Origin: Eustoma russellianum
Lineage: Eukaryota > Streptophyta > Magnoliopsida > Gentianales > Gentianaceae
Direction of reading: 5' to 3'
DNA: 64,000 nt
Assembly: GCA_036186865.1 (NCBI GenBank)
Contig: AP025069.1
Coordinates: 4,191,478-4,255,477 of the forward strand
Shown: positions 41,505 through 54,669 of the stretch, one piece after another
Numbering within the stretch: the stretch's first letter is position 1
Layout: the number at the start of each line of letters is the position of its first letter
Notes under the pieces: generated by a model
What the model saw: the letters and a program-made list of their open reading frames with translations, nothing else
Databases searched by the model: none
What the model was told of the DNA's origin: nothing
Program-made: the position numbers and the translations under genes

Positions 41505-43382
41505 GTTGTGTTTTGATGCAAAACGAACGAGTCATCGCATATGCCTCAAGACAGCTAAAGCCTTACGAACAAAACTACCCCACACATGATCTTGAACTTG
41601 CCGTGGTTGTGTTCGCCTTGAAGATCTGTCGGCATTATTTGTATGGGGAGAAGTGCGTGGTATTCACGGATCATAAGAGCTTAAAGTACTTGTTCTCACA
41701 GAAGGAATTAAATATGAGGCAGCGGAGATGGTTGGAATTGCTAAAAGACTATGACCTGACTATTCATTATCACCCGGGAAAGGCTAACAAGGTAGCCGAC
41801 GCTTTAAGCAGGAAATCCAGCCATGCGCGACAATCACCATTGGAACGAGAGATAGAGGAATTCGGTTTAGATTTGATTGATTCCACGGTGAACGTTTTGA
41901 CAGCATTGACCATCACACCGAGTTTGATTGATCAAGTAAAAGAGGCTCAGAAGAATGATAAGACCCTCAGTGAAATAACGGAAAAGGTGAAACAGAGTCA
42001 AGTTGAGGGATTTCAGGTCAAAGAGGATGGGAGCCTATGGTTCCGAGGAAGATTGTGTGTGCCGGATGATGATGAACTTAGAAAAGAAATTTTGCAAGAA
42101 GCCCACAACTCAAGACTATCCATACATCCCGGTAGCACCAAGATGTATAGAGACCTTAAGGAATATTATTGGTAGTCCGGAATGAAACGACATGTCGCGG
42201 AATTTATAGAGAGGTGTTTGGTTTGTCAACAAGTCAAGGCAGAACACCAACGGCCTGGTGGATTGTTGATGCCATTGGAAATTCCAGAATGGAAATGGGA
42301 ACATGTCACGATGGATTTCATAGCTGGTTTACCAAGACAAGAAGTGGATGTGACATGATTTGGGTCGTCGTGGATCGTCTAACAAAGTCTGCACATTTCC
42401 TACCCGTTTCAAGTGAAGCACCTCTTGACAAGCTAGTGAATGTATATATGGAGAATATTGTTAGCTTGCATGGTGTCCCGGTAAGTATAGTGTCCGACCG
42501 AGATTCACGGTTCACATCTAAGTTTTGGACAGCATTTCAGAAAGCTATGGGTACAGAGTTAAGGTTGAGTACGGCGTATCATCCCCAAACCGATGGACAG
42601 TCCGAGCGGACTATTCAAACCTTGGAAGATATGCTAAGAGCTTGCGTGTTGGATTTTAAAGGGAGTTGGGATGGAATGGTAAAGCTGATGGAGTTTTCTT
42701 ATAACAATAGTTACCACAGCGCGATTGACATGGCTCCTTTTGAAGCTTTGTATGGAAGGAAATGTAGATCTCCGGTTTATTGGGACGAAGTAGGCGTGAG
42801 GACCATCACCGGACCTGAGCTATTGGAGAAGACGCTAGAGAAGGTGAAAGTCATTCGGGAAAGACTCAAGACGGCTCAGGATCGCAATAAGAGTTGGGCA
42901 GATTCCAAACGACGACCATTGGCATTTGATGTGGGTGAAAAAGTTTATTTGAGAGTATCACCCACGAAGGGCGTTATGAGGTTTGGAGTCAAAGGCAAGC
43001 TAAGTCCTCGCTTTATTGGTCCCTATGAAATACTGGAGAAAGTGGGAGCCTTGGCATATAGGTTAGCGTTACCTCCCATGTTGGCGCAAGTTCATAATGT
43101 CTTTCACGTGTCACAACTAAGGAAGTACGTGACGGATCAAAGTCATGTACTTGAAGCTCAACCTTTGGAACTCAAAGACGAGGTTACATATGAAGAGATA
43201 CCCGTGAAAATTGTAGACCGGAAGGATCAAGTGTTGAGAAAGCGAGTAATCCCTTATGTGAAGGTTCAATGGAGCAATCACACGGAACGTGAGGCCACTT
43301 GGGAACTCGAAGAACAAATACGGGAGAAGTGTCCTCAACTCTTTGATTAAGGTACGTAAGTTTCGAGGACGAAACTTTTTGT

Positions 43383-43389
43383 AAGGGGG
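43383..43389 (+). other. Polypurine tract of Gypsy2
   Basis: AAGGGGG shortly before the 3' LTR, preceded by CGAAACTTTTTGT as in Gypsy1. Confidence 0.75.
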
Positions 43390-43394
43390 TGGAA

Positions 43395-46109
43395 TGTCAT
43401 ACCCCGTAACTTTTAAGCACGACATTCAATACGTTAAGTCAACCTTAAACAAAATTTAATTGATGATGTAGGATGTGCAACGTAGTAAAGATAAGAAGTG
43501 GGGTTAAAAGTAGAATTAAAGGTAATTAAAGAAAATTACCCAAAAGGTCCCTACTAAGAGATAGGGAGTTACACCACTTTTAGTATAACTCCCCATCTCA
43601 ACCTAGGGGACGGTTATTGCACAAAAGAGGAGAGAAAAAAAACGCCTAGGAGGAAGAAAAGGAAGAAGAGAGAGAGAAGGAGAAGAAAGGAAGAAGAAGA
43701 AGGCTAACCTAGGTCCAATTCGTCTCGAAATTCTAGCACACACTCGTAAGCTTATCTCGATTCCAAGGCAAGTAATCTTTCTATACGCTTTACGCAAATT
43801 TTGATACTTTAGGCCCTATGTTCTTACAAAGAGAAAACATGAATCACACATTAGTAATCTTGTCTTGTTTATGTTAAATGCTTTACTATATGTAAGTTTT
43901 GTTGCTAGTTGCGTAAAGTTTTGTTCTTTGGGCCATATTTCTGAAGATAGTTGTGTGGTTATTTGTTGTTTGTCAAGCATGCCCATGAAAGTGTATATTT
44001 TGATGTGCTTATTGTCTTGTTCTATTCTTGTGTTGATTGCCTACACTTAGACGTTTGAGAGTAAGTGCAGGGAATTGAAGGATGAGTGATGGCATTGTTG
44101 TAGACTTGTTGTGTTGGGAATGTTGAAGATAATTCTTGAAGGTGGTGAATGATTGAAGGTTAAGAGTGGATATTGTTAGACATAACTAAGCATCAATTCA
44201 TGATTAGAGGTGTGTTAAGAACGATGAATCTAGATGGTAAGATGGATCTTGAGAGGCTTAACATGAAAGGGTTGAAGGAGGAGGATGATGGGAGGAAGTT
44301 ACTGCAGGAAAACTGCAGTTTGGAACCGTCAGAACACTTCGAACACCTACATTAGGCGCTCTATGTCACATTAGGCGCCTAATGTGGCGTTCAATGTGTC
44401 CTGAAGCATCTCTGAACACTTCGAACACCTACATTAGGCGCTTCATGTCACATTAGGCGCCTAATGTAGCGTTCAATGTCACATTAGGCGCTTCATGTAG
44501 GCGTTCAATGTCTACGGAACATCCCCGAACACTTCGAACACCTAGTATAGGCGCTCTAAGTCACTTTAGGCGCCTCATGTGGCGTTCCAAGTATACTGGA
44601 AGTCTTTTTGACCCTTTAGGCGCCCTATGTATGTGTAGTAACTTTATACACTTCTTCTGAACATAAAATGCAAAGATAATTGAGGTGCAATTGAGGTGTA
44701 GATGGTAGGTTTGATCAAGTAAGAATAAGATTGAATTCTGAGTGAATTAGTAAGACGAATGGACTTGGAAAGATACGAACATAGAGTGTTTGAGGTGCAA
44801 GACCATATGCTTGATATGTAAGAAGTATGTGTGTGTGTGTGTTACATGTTTGATACGAAGTTACATGTGCATCCTGCATCATGACATGGGCACTTGCATT
44901 TGTTTGAGATTTGTTTTGCGAAAGAACATGTGTTACAAGAAAAGTTTAAAGTTTTCGAAAGACAAAATGGCTGCGGGTTGATCACAGGGTATAAAAGTCA
45001 CGTCTGCGAAGGCAGGGTATAAAAGCGTGACCTGTGGATCAACAGCAGGGTATAAAGTATGTTACGGGGCCGTGGACCTATCAGCACGGAAAATAAAGTA
45101 TTTTATGGGGCCGTGGACCTATCAGCACGGAAAATAAAGTATTTTATGGGGCAGTGGACCTTTCAGCACGGATATATGATATATGTAATGGGGCCGTGGA
45201 CCTTTCAGCACGGATATATGATATATGTAATGGGGCCGTGGACCTTTCACCACGGGGTATAAAGTTATATGTTATGGGGCTGTGGACCTTTCAGCACGGG
45301 GTATAAAGTTCTGTTGCTGTGGACTGATCACCCACAGGGTATAAAGTTATGCTACGCGAAGAATATGATATGTAAAGTGATGAAATGTTTTGTGAAATGA
45401 CATGCATGACATGTTTATGAAATAAGACATATGCATGTGTGTTGTGTGTGATTTTAAAGAAGTACATGCATCATGATACACGAAGCATAAGACTTGATAC
45501 GCAAGAAATGTGGTTAGTTGATGTTTTGCTTATGTGATACGTTGTTTTAGTATATGTTGTCCTCGTATCCGTGTATCTTATATGTGCTTTATCTATTTTG
45601 AGTAATTCGTATTAAGATGCTATTTGTTAACCCGAGCACCTTATTTTTGGGCAATGATTTATACATTGGTGACTCGTCGTGTGTGATTCCGTAAGGTGTA
45701 TAGACGGGTTACTTGCTGGCGATAATTTCGCTAAGAACAGTTACTCTATTCCTTTTCAGGTGAGCCTGAATATGAGTTGATATTTATCGAAGACGACGGC
45801 GAGAGGGCTCAATGGGATGATGGACATGGGAATAGATAGATGCTGGACTACTTTCTTTAAGTTTGGAAACTCATTGTTATTATGTTGTTCTAAAACTTAT
45901 GTTGGCTAGATGAACAAACACCTTTTATTTCCGCTGCAGTTTCTGGTTGTATTATTGACGATGAAGGTTTAAATTTTGTGACGTTTCCGCTGGTTTTTAT
46001 CTTACATTATGAAGGATGTACGCTTGATCTGCTTGACGCTTCGTAGTTCTCATAGTAGGCTACGGCGAGTGCACTGGTTCCGATGACGGTATCGGGCCGG
46101 GGCGCTACA
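43395..46109 (+). repeat. Gypsy2 3' LTR
   Basis: 2715 bp, equal in length to the 5' LTR, with scattered substitutions only. Contains the second copies of both internal repeat fields. Confidence 0.92.
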
Positions 46110-46197
46110 AAACCTTAAGGCAATGGGTGGTGTAACTTCATCCTCATATAACATGCATTTTTCTCAAATTAGCCAATGTGGGATTCTCAACAAGTAG

Positions 46198-47860
46198 GCT
46201 TCTGTTCCAAAAGAAGGTGTAGCGATGCAATTCTGACTTGGAAAGTTTAGTCCTGAAACTAGATGGCAGGCATGCACCAAGACTGGACTCCGAAGGAAGT
46301 AGGACACAACAAATCTGCAACAAGATAAAAGAAGCCAGCAGCAACAAAATAAAAGAAGCCAAAAAGCAAACAAGCAATGCATAATAAAATCAATTTTAGT
46401 AACAAGATGAGGAAGTTAGGTCTGGGAAACCTAGGTTAACCTAACCTAAACCTGTGAGTTAACTTTCTTGAAGATCATCAGTGATAGACCAAATCTGAGG
46501 GCAAGCTCCCAGTTTGACCTTGTGCAATTATAGCAACTTCAGCTAACAGCAGTATAGGAATTGTTGTCCAAAATTTCCTTGAGGATAGTATTGCGCTCTT
46601 TCCTTTTATGACTGAAGATTCTGCTATTATGTTAATGCCATATATGATATACTGTTGAAGCAAACCCAAATCGAACTAAGTCTTTTTATAACTTTGACTG
46701 TCAATAATGTCACCCCAGTTGCCCCCACAGAAGCCAACCCTCGCCTGCCTTACTAGGGCATCCCATATTTGGAGAAGCTACACTGAAGAAAAAGGTGCTC
46801 ATGAGTTTCAACAGATTAATTACACAGGAAACATATGTTCTTCCCCAATTGTGGAGTTTGTCTAAGGTATTCATCCTCTTTCAACATGCCATCCAGAGAA
46901 TTATGGCATGACGTGGAAGAGAATGTTTACCTCAAACAATGGTACTCTAAGGAACTGGGGTAAGTTCCACTTAGGTTTCTCTGTTTGCTTCCTTGATTGA
47001 AAACTTGTTACTTGGTGTCCAGATCTACAAATCCTCCCCTTGTCTCCTTTTGACACTTTTACACGCTATGCTAAATTGTCTAACTTGCTCGTCTTAACCT
47101 CTTCCAAATGGGATGCTCCATTTGTTTTTACGAGGACCGTGGCAACTAGGACATTATCTTGGATGTGCATTTTTCTTTTAAGTTCCGGGTGCTTAACCTT
47201 TAGGATCCCAAAGAGTGCCATGGATCTCCCCAAAGGGGGTAGACCTCCCATTTTCAATCACTTTGCTGACCTTGTCATCATACTTGCCCCTAACTGCAAG
47301 CATCTTCTTCCATAACCATGAATTCGTAGGCTTGGGGGCAATTTTCCAAATGGATTTACCTTTCAATATTTCCGTATGAATCCATTTAACCTATAGCCAC
47401 TCCTTGCTTTGACAAATATCCCATAGACTTTTCCATGATATAGGCATCATTCATCAATGTCAGGTCATTTATCCCTAATCCCCCTCTTTCCTTAGGTTGA
47501 TAGACGGTGGACCATTTGATTTTTGCTTTCCTAGTAGTGCCCCAAAGAAACCCGTTCAAAATCTTCTCAATTTCCTTAGTGGTTTTCCTAGGCAAAAAGA
47601 GTGACGCAGTCCAATATCTATATATAGCTTTCAGCACAATGTTTGTTAGGAGGACCTTGCCCCCATATGACAGGACCTTTCTTGTCCAACTGTTGACTTT
47701 AACTGACAGTATGTTGAGTAAAAGCCAATTGTTAGCGTGACTAAGCTTTCCTGTAGTAAGGGGAACCCTAAGATACTTTATGGGAAGAGATCCCACTTGC
47801 ATACCTAGGATGTCTGCAATGTCATCTTGCATTTGTGAATTCTCCCCCCTTATAAAAAGT
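46198..47860 (-). pseudogene. LINE2 ORF2, 5'-truncated, RT thumb to zf-RVT
   Basis: Minus strand from 47832: SLPIKYLRVPLTTGKLS, then VNSWTRKVLSYGGKVLLTN, IEKILNGFLWG and ERGGLGINDLTLMNDA, the post-RT blocks of plant L1 LINEs. After a stop at about 47386 come KGKSIWKIAPKPTNSWLWKK and, near 46860-46790, the zinc-binding motif CFLC with THEHLFLQC. A further frame at 46478-46669 belongs to the C-terminus. The catalytic RT part and everything upstream are missing. Shifts and stops are common. It is a different, less decayed copy than LINE1 and in the opposite orientation. Confidence 0.75.
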
Positions 47861-48720
47861 TTTGTTCTCGAAACTTGCGTTTTCTATCGATCTTCCTATT
47901 AGGAATTTAAAATACTTAGAGTTTATTAGCACCGCTTAATCGTATTTGTTCAACTTAATATATGCTATCCCTGAAATTCTCTAGCGAGTCCCCTCTTATA
48001 TTAACCATACTTTGTTTCACTATGAAACCGGTATTCGAAATCCATTCTCGTATATTGTCGATCTTATACTATGATCTTATCCTTATTTCTTCGAATACCT
48101 TGCTAATTTAATATCCATTTACTTACGACACGATCTTCCCTTAAATTTCTATTAAGGTACACTTGATATTAATCGACTTATGGTATTCTACATCCTCATG
48201 CTTCTACGTGGTACGCTAACTTCAATTCTTACTTGTTTTTAATTGCTAATTCTAATCTGATTAACTCTTACATGTATATCAACCACTATTTAGTCATGTT
48301 TGCTTGATTTCAACTTAAGTCACTACTTCTAGCCAAATACTTTGGCATTCCTCGGAATTAATAATTAGCCCACGATATGTACTAACTTATCATTCTATTA
48401 TCTTGACTTGTATCATTGTATGCTTATCACTAAGGATTTATATCTCAATTGTTTTGAAAAACTCACCAATTATATACCAATTGTTTTTGAAACATTTTGA
48501 ACACATGTTTAAATTCTCATGGTAATTCTCCAAATTTTATACCAAATGTTTATTGCTTTTAGACTTAAAACTTTTCAGCTATTTTATGTTGCTCCCCCTC
48601 AACATAAGATCTCCCCCCTTAACTCATGATCTAAGCCACTTAAAATCATGTTCCTTCTATCTCCCCCTTTATTTTGCAAATCATGCAAAAGAAAGAGTCA
48701 TGCTATTGTGTCGTAGGTCA
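47861..48720 (-). other. Unresolved T-rich region, possibly SIRE 3' non-coding remnant
   Basis: No gene. Minus-strand polypurine-like motifs (AAGGGGGGAGA near 47848, GAGGGGGAGC near 48590, AAAGGGGGAGATAG near 48660) resemble the multi-tract 3' region of the SIRE element at 54670-54900, including a CTCCCCCTTTATTTTG phrase common to both. It could be a truncated relative. Confidence 0.3.
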
Positions 48721-49289
48721 TCAACAAGAGTGTATTCACCTCACCACCTATTGATATAGCCTTATAGAATGGCTAATCAATTACAAGGTTTATGAATTCA
48801 AGAGGTGTATATGCAGCAGAATAACAACTTAAAAATGCATATAGCTTTGGTTGCAAGAACAAGAGTGGAGAAGAAAGAATGAGAGAGAGAGAGAGAGCTT
48901 CAAGTTTTATTCTTGTTAGTTGGTTGATGATTGTTGTACTCCTCTTTCTTCAACTCTACTCCTATTTATAGGTGTGAGCAGCCCCTTGTGGATTAGAAAG
49001 CCCACATGTCACTTTCAATGTCATTAGTCTCAATTGTCTTTACTTGATTGAATGATCACCTCACCACCTTGCTTAGTTGGAACCTTCAAGAAACATGATT
49101 GGACCACTTCAATGCTGTAGGAATTTTCAGAAAAGATCAAGTGGTTTGGATGACCACTTCTTCCTTCACCTCTTTCTCAACCTCTTCAACAACTTGTCCG
49201 GGATATGAGATGACCAAATTAGCTGATCTTCAGTTGCCAAAATTGAGATATATGCCATCCTTGGTGCCAAGTATGTAACTCCTTGCCAA
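48721..49289. other. Unresolved, LTR-like region with a minus-strand TATA box
   Basis: A GA microsatellite at 48880-48898 and CCTATAAATAGGAG on the minus strand (48960-48973) look like promoter parts. No terminal repeats or second copy were found in the window. No gene is readable until the integrase fragments at about 49370. Confidence 0.3.
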
Positions 49290-51642
49290 CATATCATCTA
49301 GGAGTGTTTTAGATGGTCCATATGGTGTAGTCTTGCACATTTGTGAAAATCTAATTTCTCCACCTCAAACATAAATGGACAATTTTTGATGTTTGTAGAT
49401 GATCATAGCAGATTTTGTTGGACTTTTCTAATGAAATACAAATCTAAAGCTAGAGCTCTTCTACAAAGCTTCTGTACTTACATTGCAGTTCAGTTTGATA
49501 TCAATGTTAAAAGTAATTTGTTCTGATAATGGATTGGAGTTCAAAATGCCTATGTTCTATGCATATAAATGGATTACACATCAAACCTCTTGTGTGTATA
49601 CACCACAACAAAATGGTCTTGTTGAGAGAAAGCAACAACACATCTTATGTGTTTCTCGAGCTCTTAAAATTCATGCTGATATGCCCATAAGATATTGAGG
49701 ATTTTGTGTTCAACATGCGGTACATCTGATCAATATTAGTCCTTCACCAACCATAAACCATAAAACTCCATTTGGAATGCTTCATCATAAACCTCATGTA
49801 TACCACAATCTGAGGATGTTTGGTTGCTTAGCCTATGCATTAGACAATGCTCCTCATAAACCCAAGTTCTCTCCTAGATCTAAGAAGTGTGTGTTTCTTG
49901 GCATGTCACATATCACCAAGGGATACATTCTGCAAGATCTGCAAACTGAAGAAATCCTTGTTTCAAGGGATGTTGAGTTTCAAGAGCATGATTTCCCTTG
50001 AAGAGTGAATCATCTATTCATCAACCTAATATTACGGCAGTATTGTCACAATATAACACTTTATCTCCTGAGGCTTCCCAGCCTTACTTGCATGATTCAA
50101 CCCTCCCTAAATCACAATTTTCTGATAATGTACCTTTTAATGTTGATTCTTTAGAAAATTCACCGTCACAGACACATGACATACCCTCACAAAATCCCAT
50201 ATCTCAGCCAATTTCTTTTATTGATGTCTATTTACGTATCTCTTCACCACCCAGACCTACACGTACTAGGCATCCTCTATCATACATGTAAGACTATTGT
50301 TGCAATCATCTTGAGTCCTTAATACCTGCATCATCATGTACCACTCCTCACCCATTAACCAAAAATTATTCACTTGACTTCTTGGCACCTACATATAATA
50401 CTTATGTATTAAATATTAGTTTGCACACAAAACCTTCTTCTTATTTAGAGGTAGCCAGCTCTTCAGCATGGCAGGAGGCAATGCACTCTGAGATTGCAGC
50501 ATTGGAAGCCAACAATATCTGGACTTTTGTTCCTTTACCAGCTGGGAAGAAGCCTATTGGATGTAGATGTGTGTATAGAAATAAGTATAAGCCAGATGGA
50601 AATGTTGAGAGATATAAAGCAAGACTGGCAGCAAAAGACTATACTCAACAATATGGAGTGGACTACCAGGATACTTTTTTCCTAGTAGCTAAGATGACTA
50701 CAGTGAGGGTCATTCTGGCATTGGCAGCTGATAGGGGTTGTTTTTGCACCAGTTGAATGTGAATAATGATTTTCTTCATGGTGATCTTCATGAAGAAATA
50801 TACATGGTGCCACCACGTGGAGTTTAACTTTCTGGCCCCAACATAGTGTGTAAGTTACAAAAGTCTTTGTATGGTCTTAAACAGGCAAGTAAGGAATGAA
50901 ATTTTAAGCTTACTCAATTTTTGTTAGCATCTGGATTTGTTCAATTAAACTGACTACACCTTTTTTGAGTATACTTGAGTGCATGCTTATCCTGTTGGTG
51001 TATATAGATGACATTATATTGGCATGTTCTGATCTCAAACCTATTTAGCAAATTAAGTCATAGCTTCATCATAATTCAAAATAAAGGACTTAGGTGGCCT
51101 TAGGTACTTCTAAAGTATAAAAGTAGCCAGGTCACAGGGGGTTGTTGATCAACCAAAGAAAGTATACTCTGGAATTGCTTGAGCATACTGGTTTTCTAGA
51201 TGCTAAACCAGCTAAGAGTCCAATGGAAACTAATTTGAAGTTGATGCATAATGATTCAGCGCTGCTATAAGAAGTTTTTAGATATAGGAGTTTGGTTGGA
51301 AAGCTCATATACCTGACTATAACTAGGCCTGGTATAGCTTTCACAATATAGCAGTTAAGTCAATTTCTTGAGTGCCCAACACTCAATCATATGAAAGCTG
51401 CTCATAGGTTATTAAGATAGTTAAAGTGAAGTGTAAGACAAGGTTTGTTGTTTCCCTTAGGGACAAGAGAAATGAAACTCAAGGCCTTTGTGGACTCAGA
51501 CTAGGTAGGCTGTTCTGAAACCAGAAAGTCTATAACTGGTTTCTGCGTATTTCTTGGTGAAGCATTGGTGTCATGGAAGGCAAAGAACAGAACACAATCT
51601 CTAAGTCCTCAGCAGAGGCAGAGTACAGGGCCATGACCAGTC
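49290..51642 (+). pseudogene. Copia4 pol remnant: integrase to RNase H
   Basis: Readable in order: integrase core FLMFVDDHSRFCWTF (49386), SDNGLEF (49510), YTPQQNGLVERK (49596); integrase tail RMFGCLAYALD; RT with CVYRNKYKPDG, RYKARLAAKDYTQQYGVDYQ and IYMVPP; and a decayed IDDIILA at about 51005. Later come KLIYLT and, near 51600, SSAEAEYRAMTS of RNase H, where the SIRE interrupts. Many stops and shifts. Gag, protease and the 5' LTR were not found upstream, so the element is 5'-deleted. The rest of RNase H is at 62275. Confidence 0.75.
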
Positions 51643-54600
51643 TGTAGGATCTGCAAGGCACCACTAGAAGGGGGGAGGGGTTGAATAGGTGGTGCGGAAA
51701 GTGTGGTTTTTAAAATTTGTTTAAAACTAAACAACTCAACTTCTGAAAACAGATTCTGTTTCCAGGACCAGTTTTAAAACGTTTTTAAAACCAGGTTATA
51801 GGTCTCCAAAAATTCTGACATTTTGAGAGAGCTTAGCCTCAGATGTTGTGAGGGTCCCCTAAAAATTTCAAATTAAAATTCAACCTTTAACCCCTTCAAA
51901 AACCGTTGGTGATCAGATTGCGCGAATCTGCCAGAAACGGTAGATGGTTTTGAAAAATTTATTCCTATTTGTGTGTAAGTTCAAATGCCCTGAAAATTTA
52001 GCCACTAACTCCTTATATACAGTTTTGAAAAATTCTTTTGGGAAGTAGGTCAATTACAATCAAAGTCTTAACCTTTGCAAGTCTGAAAATCAGACTGCAC
52101 TAGTCTCAGAACTTTTGATGTTTGATCGACTTATACTTATCCAAAAGAGTTGAAACTTATGCCAAATTAACCCTAGAACGTGTGGCTATGTTTCTGGAAA
52201 TTTGTGTGATTTTTTAAAGTCGTTTACTATTTTTACGAACGCCAACAAAAAGAGTAAACTGTGCAGTAACAGAAAGTAAACGCTGAAAGTAAATGGCACC
52301 AAGAATTTTATACTGGTTCGGTTATAAACAACCTACTCCAGTCTTCAAGAAACACCTTCCTTGGTTCACACTAATCACACACACGCAATACAACTTACCA
52401 TAGGGTTGATAGAGTCACACACTAACTCCAACCCTTTACAAACCTTGTACGATGAATACAATTCGCACGAACACCACCACCTCGCAAGAATGAAGATTGA
52501 TCACACCTTGATCAATCTTTTACAAAGATATGGAATATGTGGTGGTCTATATCAAGCCTATTCAAGATTGAAAAATATGAATACAATAGGCTTTCAAGAA
52601 GAAAGAAAGAAAGAGAATATAGAAGAGGAAGAGCTAGGCGTTTGATCACTTTGATTTTGCAATGCTTGTGCTTGTCTTGTTTTTGCTCATCTTCTTTCCT
52701 TTTAATGTCATATGGCCGTCCCTCCTTATGTCCTCCCCCTCTTGAAAATTATCTTCTAAGTCATTGGGAGAATGTAAGACATCATTGTGACATGGTCTTG
52801 CTTACTTGTCACCTTCTCATTGGATGATCATTTAAGCTTTGCTTACTTGCCACTTCATGATAGGTTGAATGTTGTCATCATTGATGACTTGGAAAAATCT
52901 GAATAAATCACTCAAACATGTGCCAAAATCAATCAAAAAATTAATTCCATAATACACAAGATTGTCACATAAATGTTGCAAGACAAAATTTCTCCCACAC
53001 CAGGTATGAAAATCGGCCATAATGAGAATTTGCCATGCTGAATTTTCAGTATGTGTTACATGGTTGTACAATTCAAAATAATTCCATTTTTCTTTGATTT
53101 TTCTAATTAAAATGAATCACCAATTGATGTCAAATATCGTTATCACATTAGAAATGAATTTGGACAACTTTATGCCCAGGAATTCGGTCATGACACCTTT
53201 CACACATGCTGAAAAATTTTCAGCATGTGTGATATATAAAATATCACAATTTATGAATTTAAAAAATATTCAAATTACTTCCATTTCTTCTCCCAATCAA
53301 TCACATAATTCAAGATGATAAAATATAGCCTTTAATGTGAAAATTTCGGCCACCATACTTAAACATGCTGAAATTTTCAGCATGTGTTATAAGTGAGACA
53401 AAGTTTAAAATCTTACCATTTGTAGCTTCTCTCTTTAACTCACCAACATTGCATGATTGATTATTGACCAATCAATATGTCAACAAGGCTCCAAATAAGC
53501 TCCATCTCAGCTGCGATATGCGTGTATAGTGTATATACATGTGCTGAAAAGTATTTTTGCTAACTTTTTAGAATAGTCCACATTTAATAATACACACATG
53601 TTATATTCCAAACAACCCTTAATTTAATTTTCTAGAACATTTTAAGATGTATAACATATGTAAAACGTGTCTAGATACGTGTCGTATGATGTGCCAAAAA
53701 CGTTCCATGTGTTGTGTGTGTAGAAAACCGAATTTTCGATATTTATCGATTACCCGATTTTTCTCTAATTAAATTCCAACTTCTTGCACATGTTATATAT
53801 ATTATGTTACACATAATATATATAATATATACTTTAAATCTCAGCACTTGGCTGGTCTAAAGTGGCGCCATTAACATGTGTCAAAATTAAAATTGGAATC
53901 TTCACATTTTGGCCTTATTGTGGGGTGATTTGTGTGTGCCAACATGGAAAGTATTTTTGGCTGAAAACATTGCCATATGCACGAAATTTATGATGATTTT
54001 TGAGGTGTAGGGGCTGACCATCTATTTATGGAAAGTACGTGACACGTTGGCGAAGTTTCGGTATTCGCCTGATACGACAATTTTCGGTTTACAGCCTTTT
54101 AACGTGTCATATTTAATTTGTCATCACCATGTCTTATATCATATGATATAAGACCTGAATATACTCATAAATATGAGTTAAGTATAGTGGTGTGACTTTA
54201 ACGTACGTACGTAAACTATATAACGTGTCGGTAGTACGTTGGAATACATGTGTATGTGCCTTTTAAAATCTGAAAATATATGTATATATATATGTGTGTA
54301 TGCCGTGTATATATTAATGAGGGGAGGAGGACAAGACTTTCTTTCCTTAGCCTTGTTGCCTTTGTGCCTTTTCCAAATGTGGCTTCCTTTAATGAACTAC
54401 TTAGTTTTATTAACTAAGTACTTCACTTAATGAACTAGTTTAGTACATCAATGGTGGCACCTGAAAATAGTATAAACCCAACAAATGTTTGCCATATGAT
54501 GTAAGCTTTAACGCTTCATGGCTTGTTAGTACGGCAACATTATATACAAGCTAAATAAAGCAAGTAGTAATCAACGTATCATGCATACATGTATATATCA

Positions 54601-54669
54601 TGCTCGTTTGTGTATGTCATGCATTTAAATCACATATTTTGAAATCACTCAAACCCCTTTTTCTCTACA
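51643..54669 (-). repeat. SIRE 3' LTR, complete
   Basis: 3027 bp. On the minus strand it opens TGTAGAGAAAAAGGGG (54669) and ends GATCCTACA (51643). It contains three copies of an ATGCTGAAAATTTTCAGCAT-type palindrome (53034-53053, 53205-53227, 53363-53384). Similarity to the 5' LTR stops at about 53890, which marks the truncation of the other copy. Confidence 0.8.

Larger units (their letters stand above)
38756..43350 (+). pseudogene. Gypsy2 Gag-Pol polyprotein, three exons, inactivated
   Basis: Exons 38756-39830, 39914-41434 and 41505-43350. Gag has a poly-P stretch, the gag domain (EEAQHWLAEVEKCF) and zinc knuckle CFRCGQVGHMIRDC. The protease site reads LFNSGASHSF: the catalytic Asp is Asn. 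RT has [11 protein letters not shown]; RNase H has [13 protein letters not shown]; integrase has CLVCQQ, MDFIAGLP, SDRDSRF and ERTIQTLED; the end has VKVQWSNH and EATWELEEQ. Breaks: TAA at 40507-40509 between protease and RT, TAG at 42173-42175 in the integrase zinc finger, and a one-base deletion near 42333. With that base counted the three exons would be divisible by three. Despite young LTRs it is not autonomous. Confidence 0.88.
35756..46109 (+). mobile_element. Gypsy2: Tekay-type chromovirus with introns
   Basis: LTRs of 2715 bp each (35756-38470, 43395-46109; TGTCATACCCCG to GCGCTACA), target duplication AAACC (35751-35755, 46110-46114), tRNA-Met primer site and polypurine tract. LTRs differ at about one percent by eye. 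Domain order and the chromodomain-like end match Gypsy1, but the LTR bodies are unrelated except for the last 40 bases. It sits inside a TRIM LTR. Confidence 0.92.
35400..46192 (-). mobile_element. TRIM (small LTR element) split by Gypsy2
   Basis: On the minus strand two copies of a 130-bp LTR, TGTTGAGAATCCCACATTGG to CAAGTTTCAACA, flank about 177 bp. One LTR is intact (35400-35529); the other is split (35707-35755 plus 46110-46192). A primer site TGGTATCAGAGCC reads on the minus strand at 35694-35706, next to the split LTR, so that LTR is the 5' one. The interior has a doubled CCCGCCCTCACGTGGCAACGTG. The target duplication AGTAG is perfect (35395-35399, 46193-46197). TRIMs have no genes and depend on other elements. 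Confidence 0.85.

Noticed and set aside
53883..53890. LTR end of the SIRE placed at GTGTCA, where the two LTR copies stop matching
   Set aside because: No purine tract adjoins this point. At 54669 the sequence TCTCTACA has a fitting end and an adjacent AAAAGGGGGAAAT on the minus strand, so the match ends early because the other LTR is truncated.
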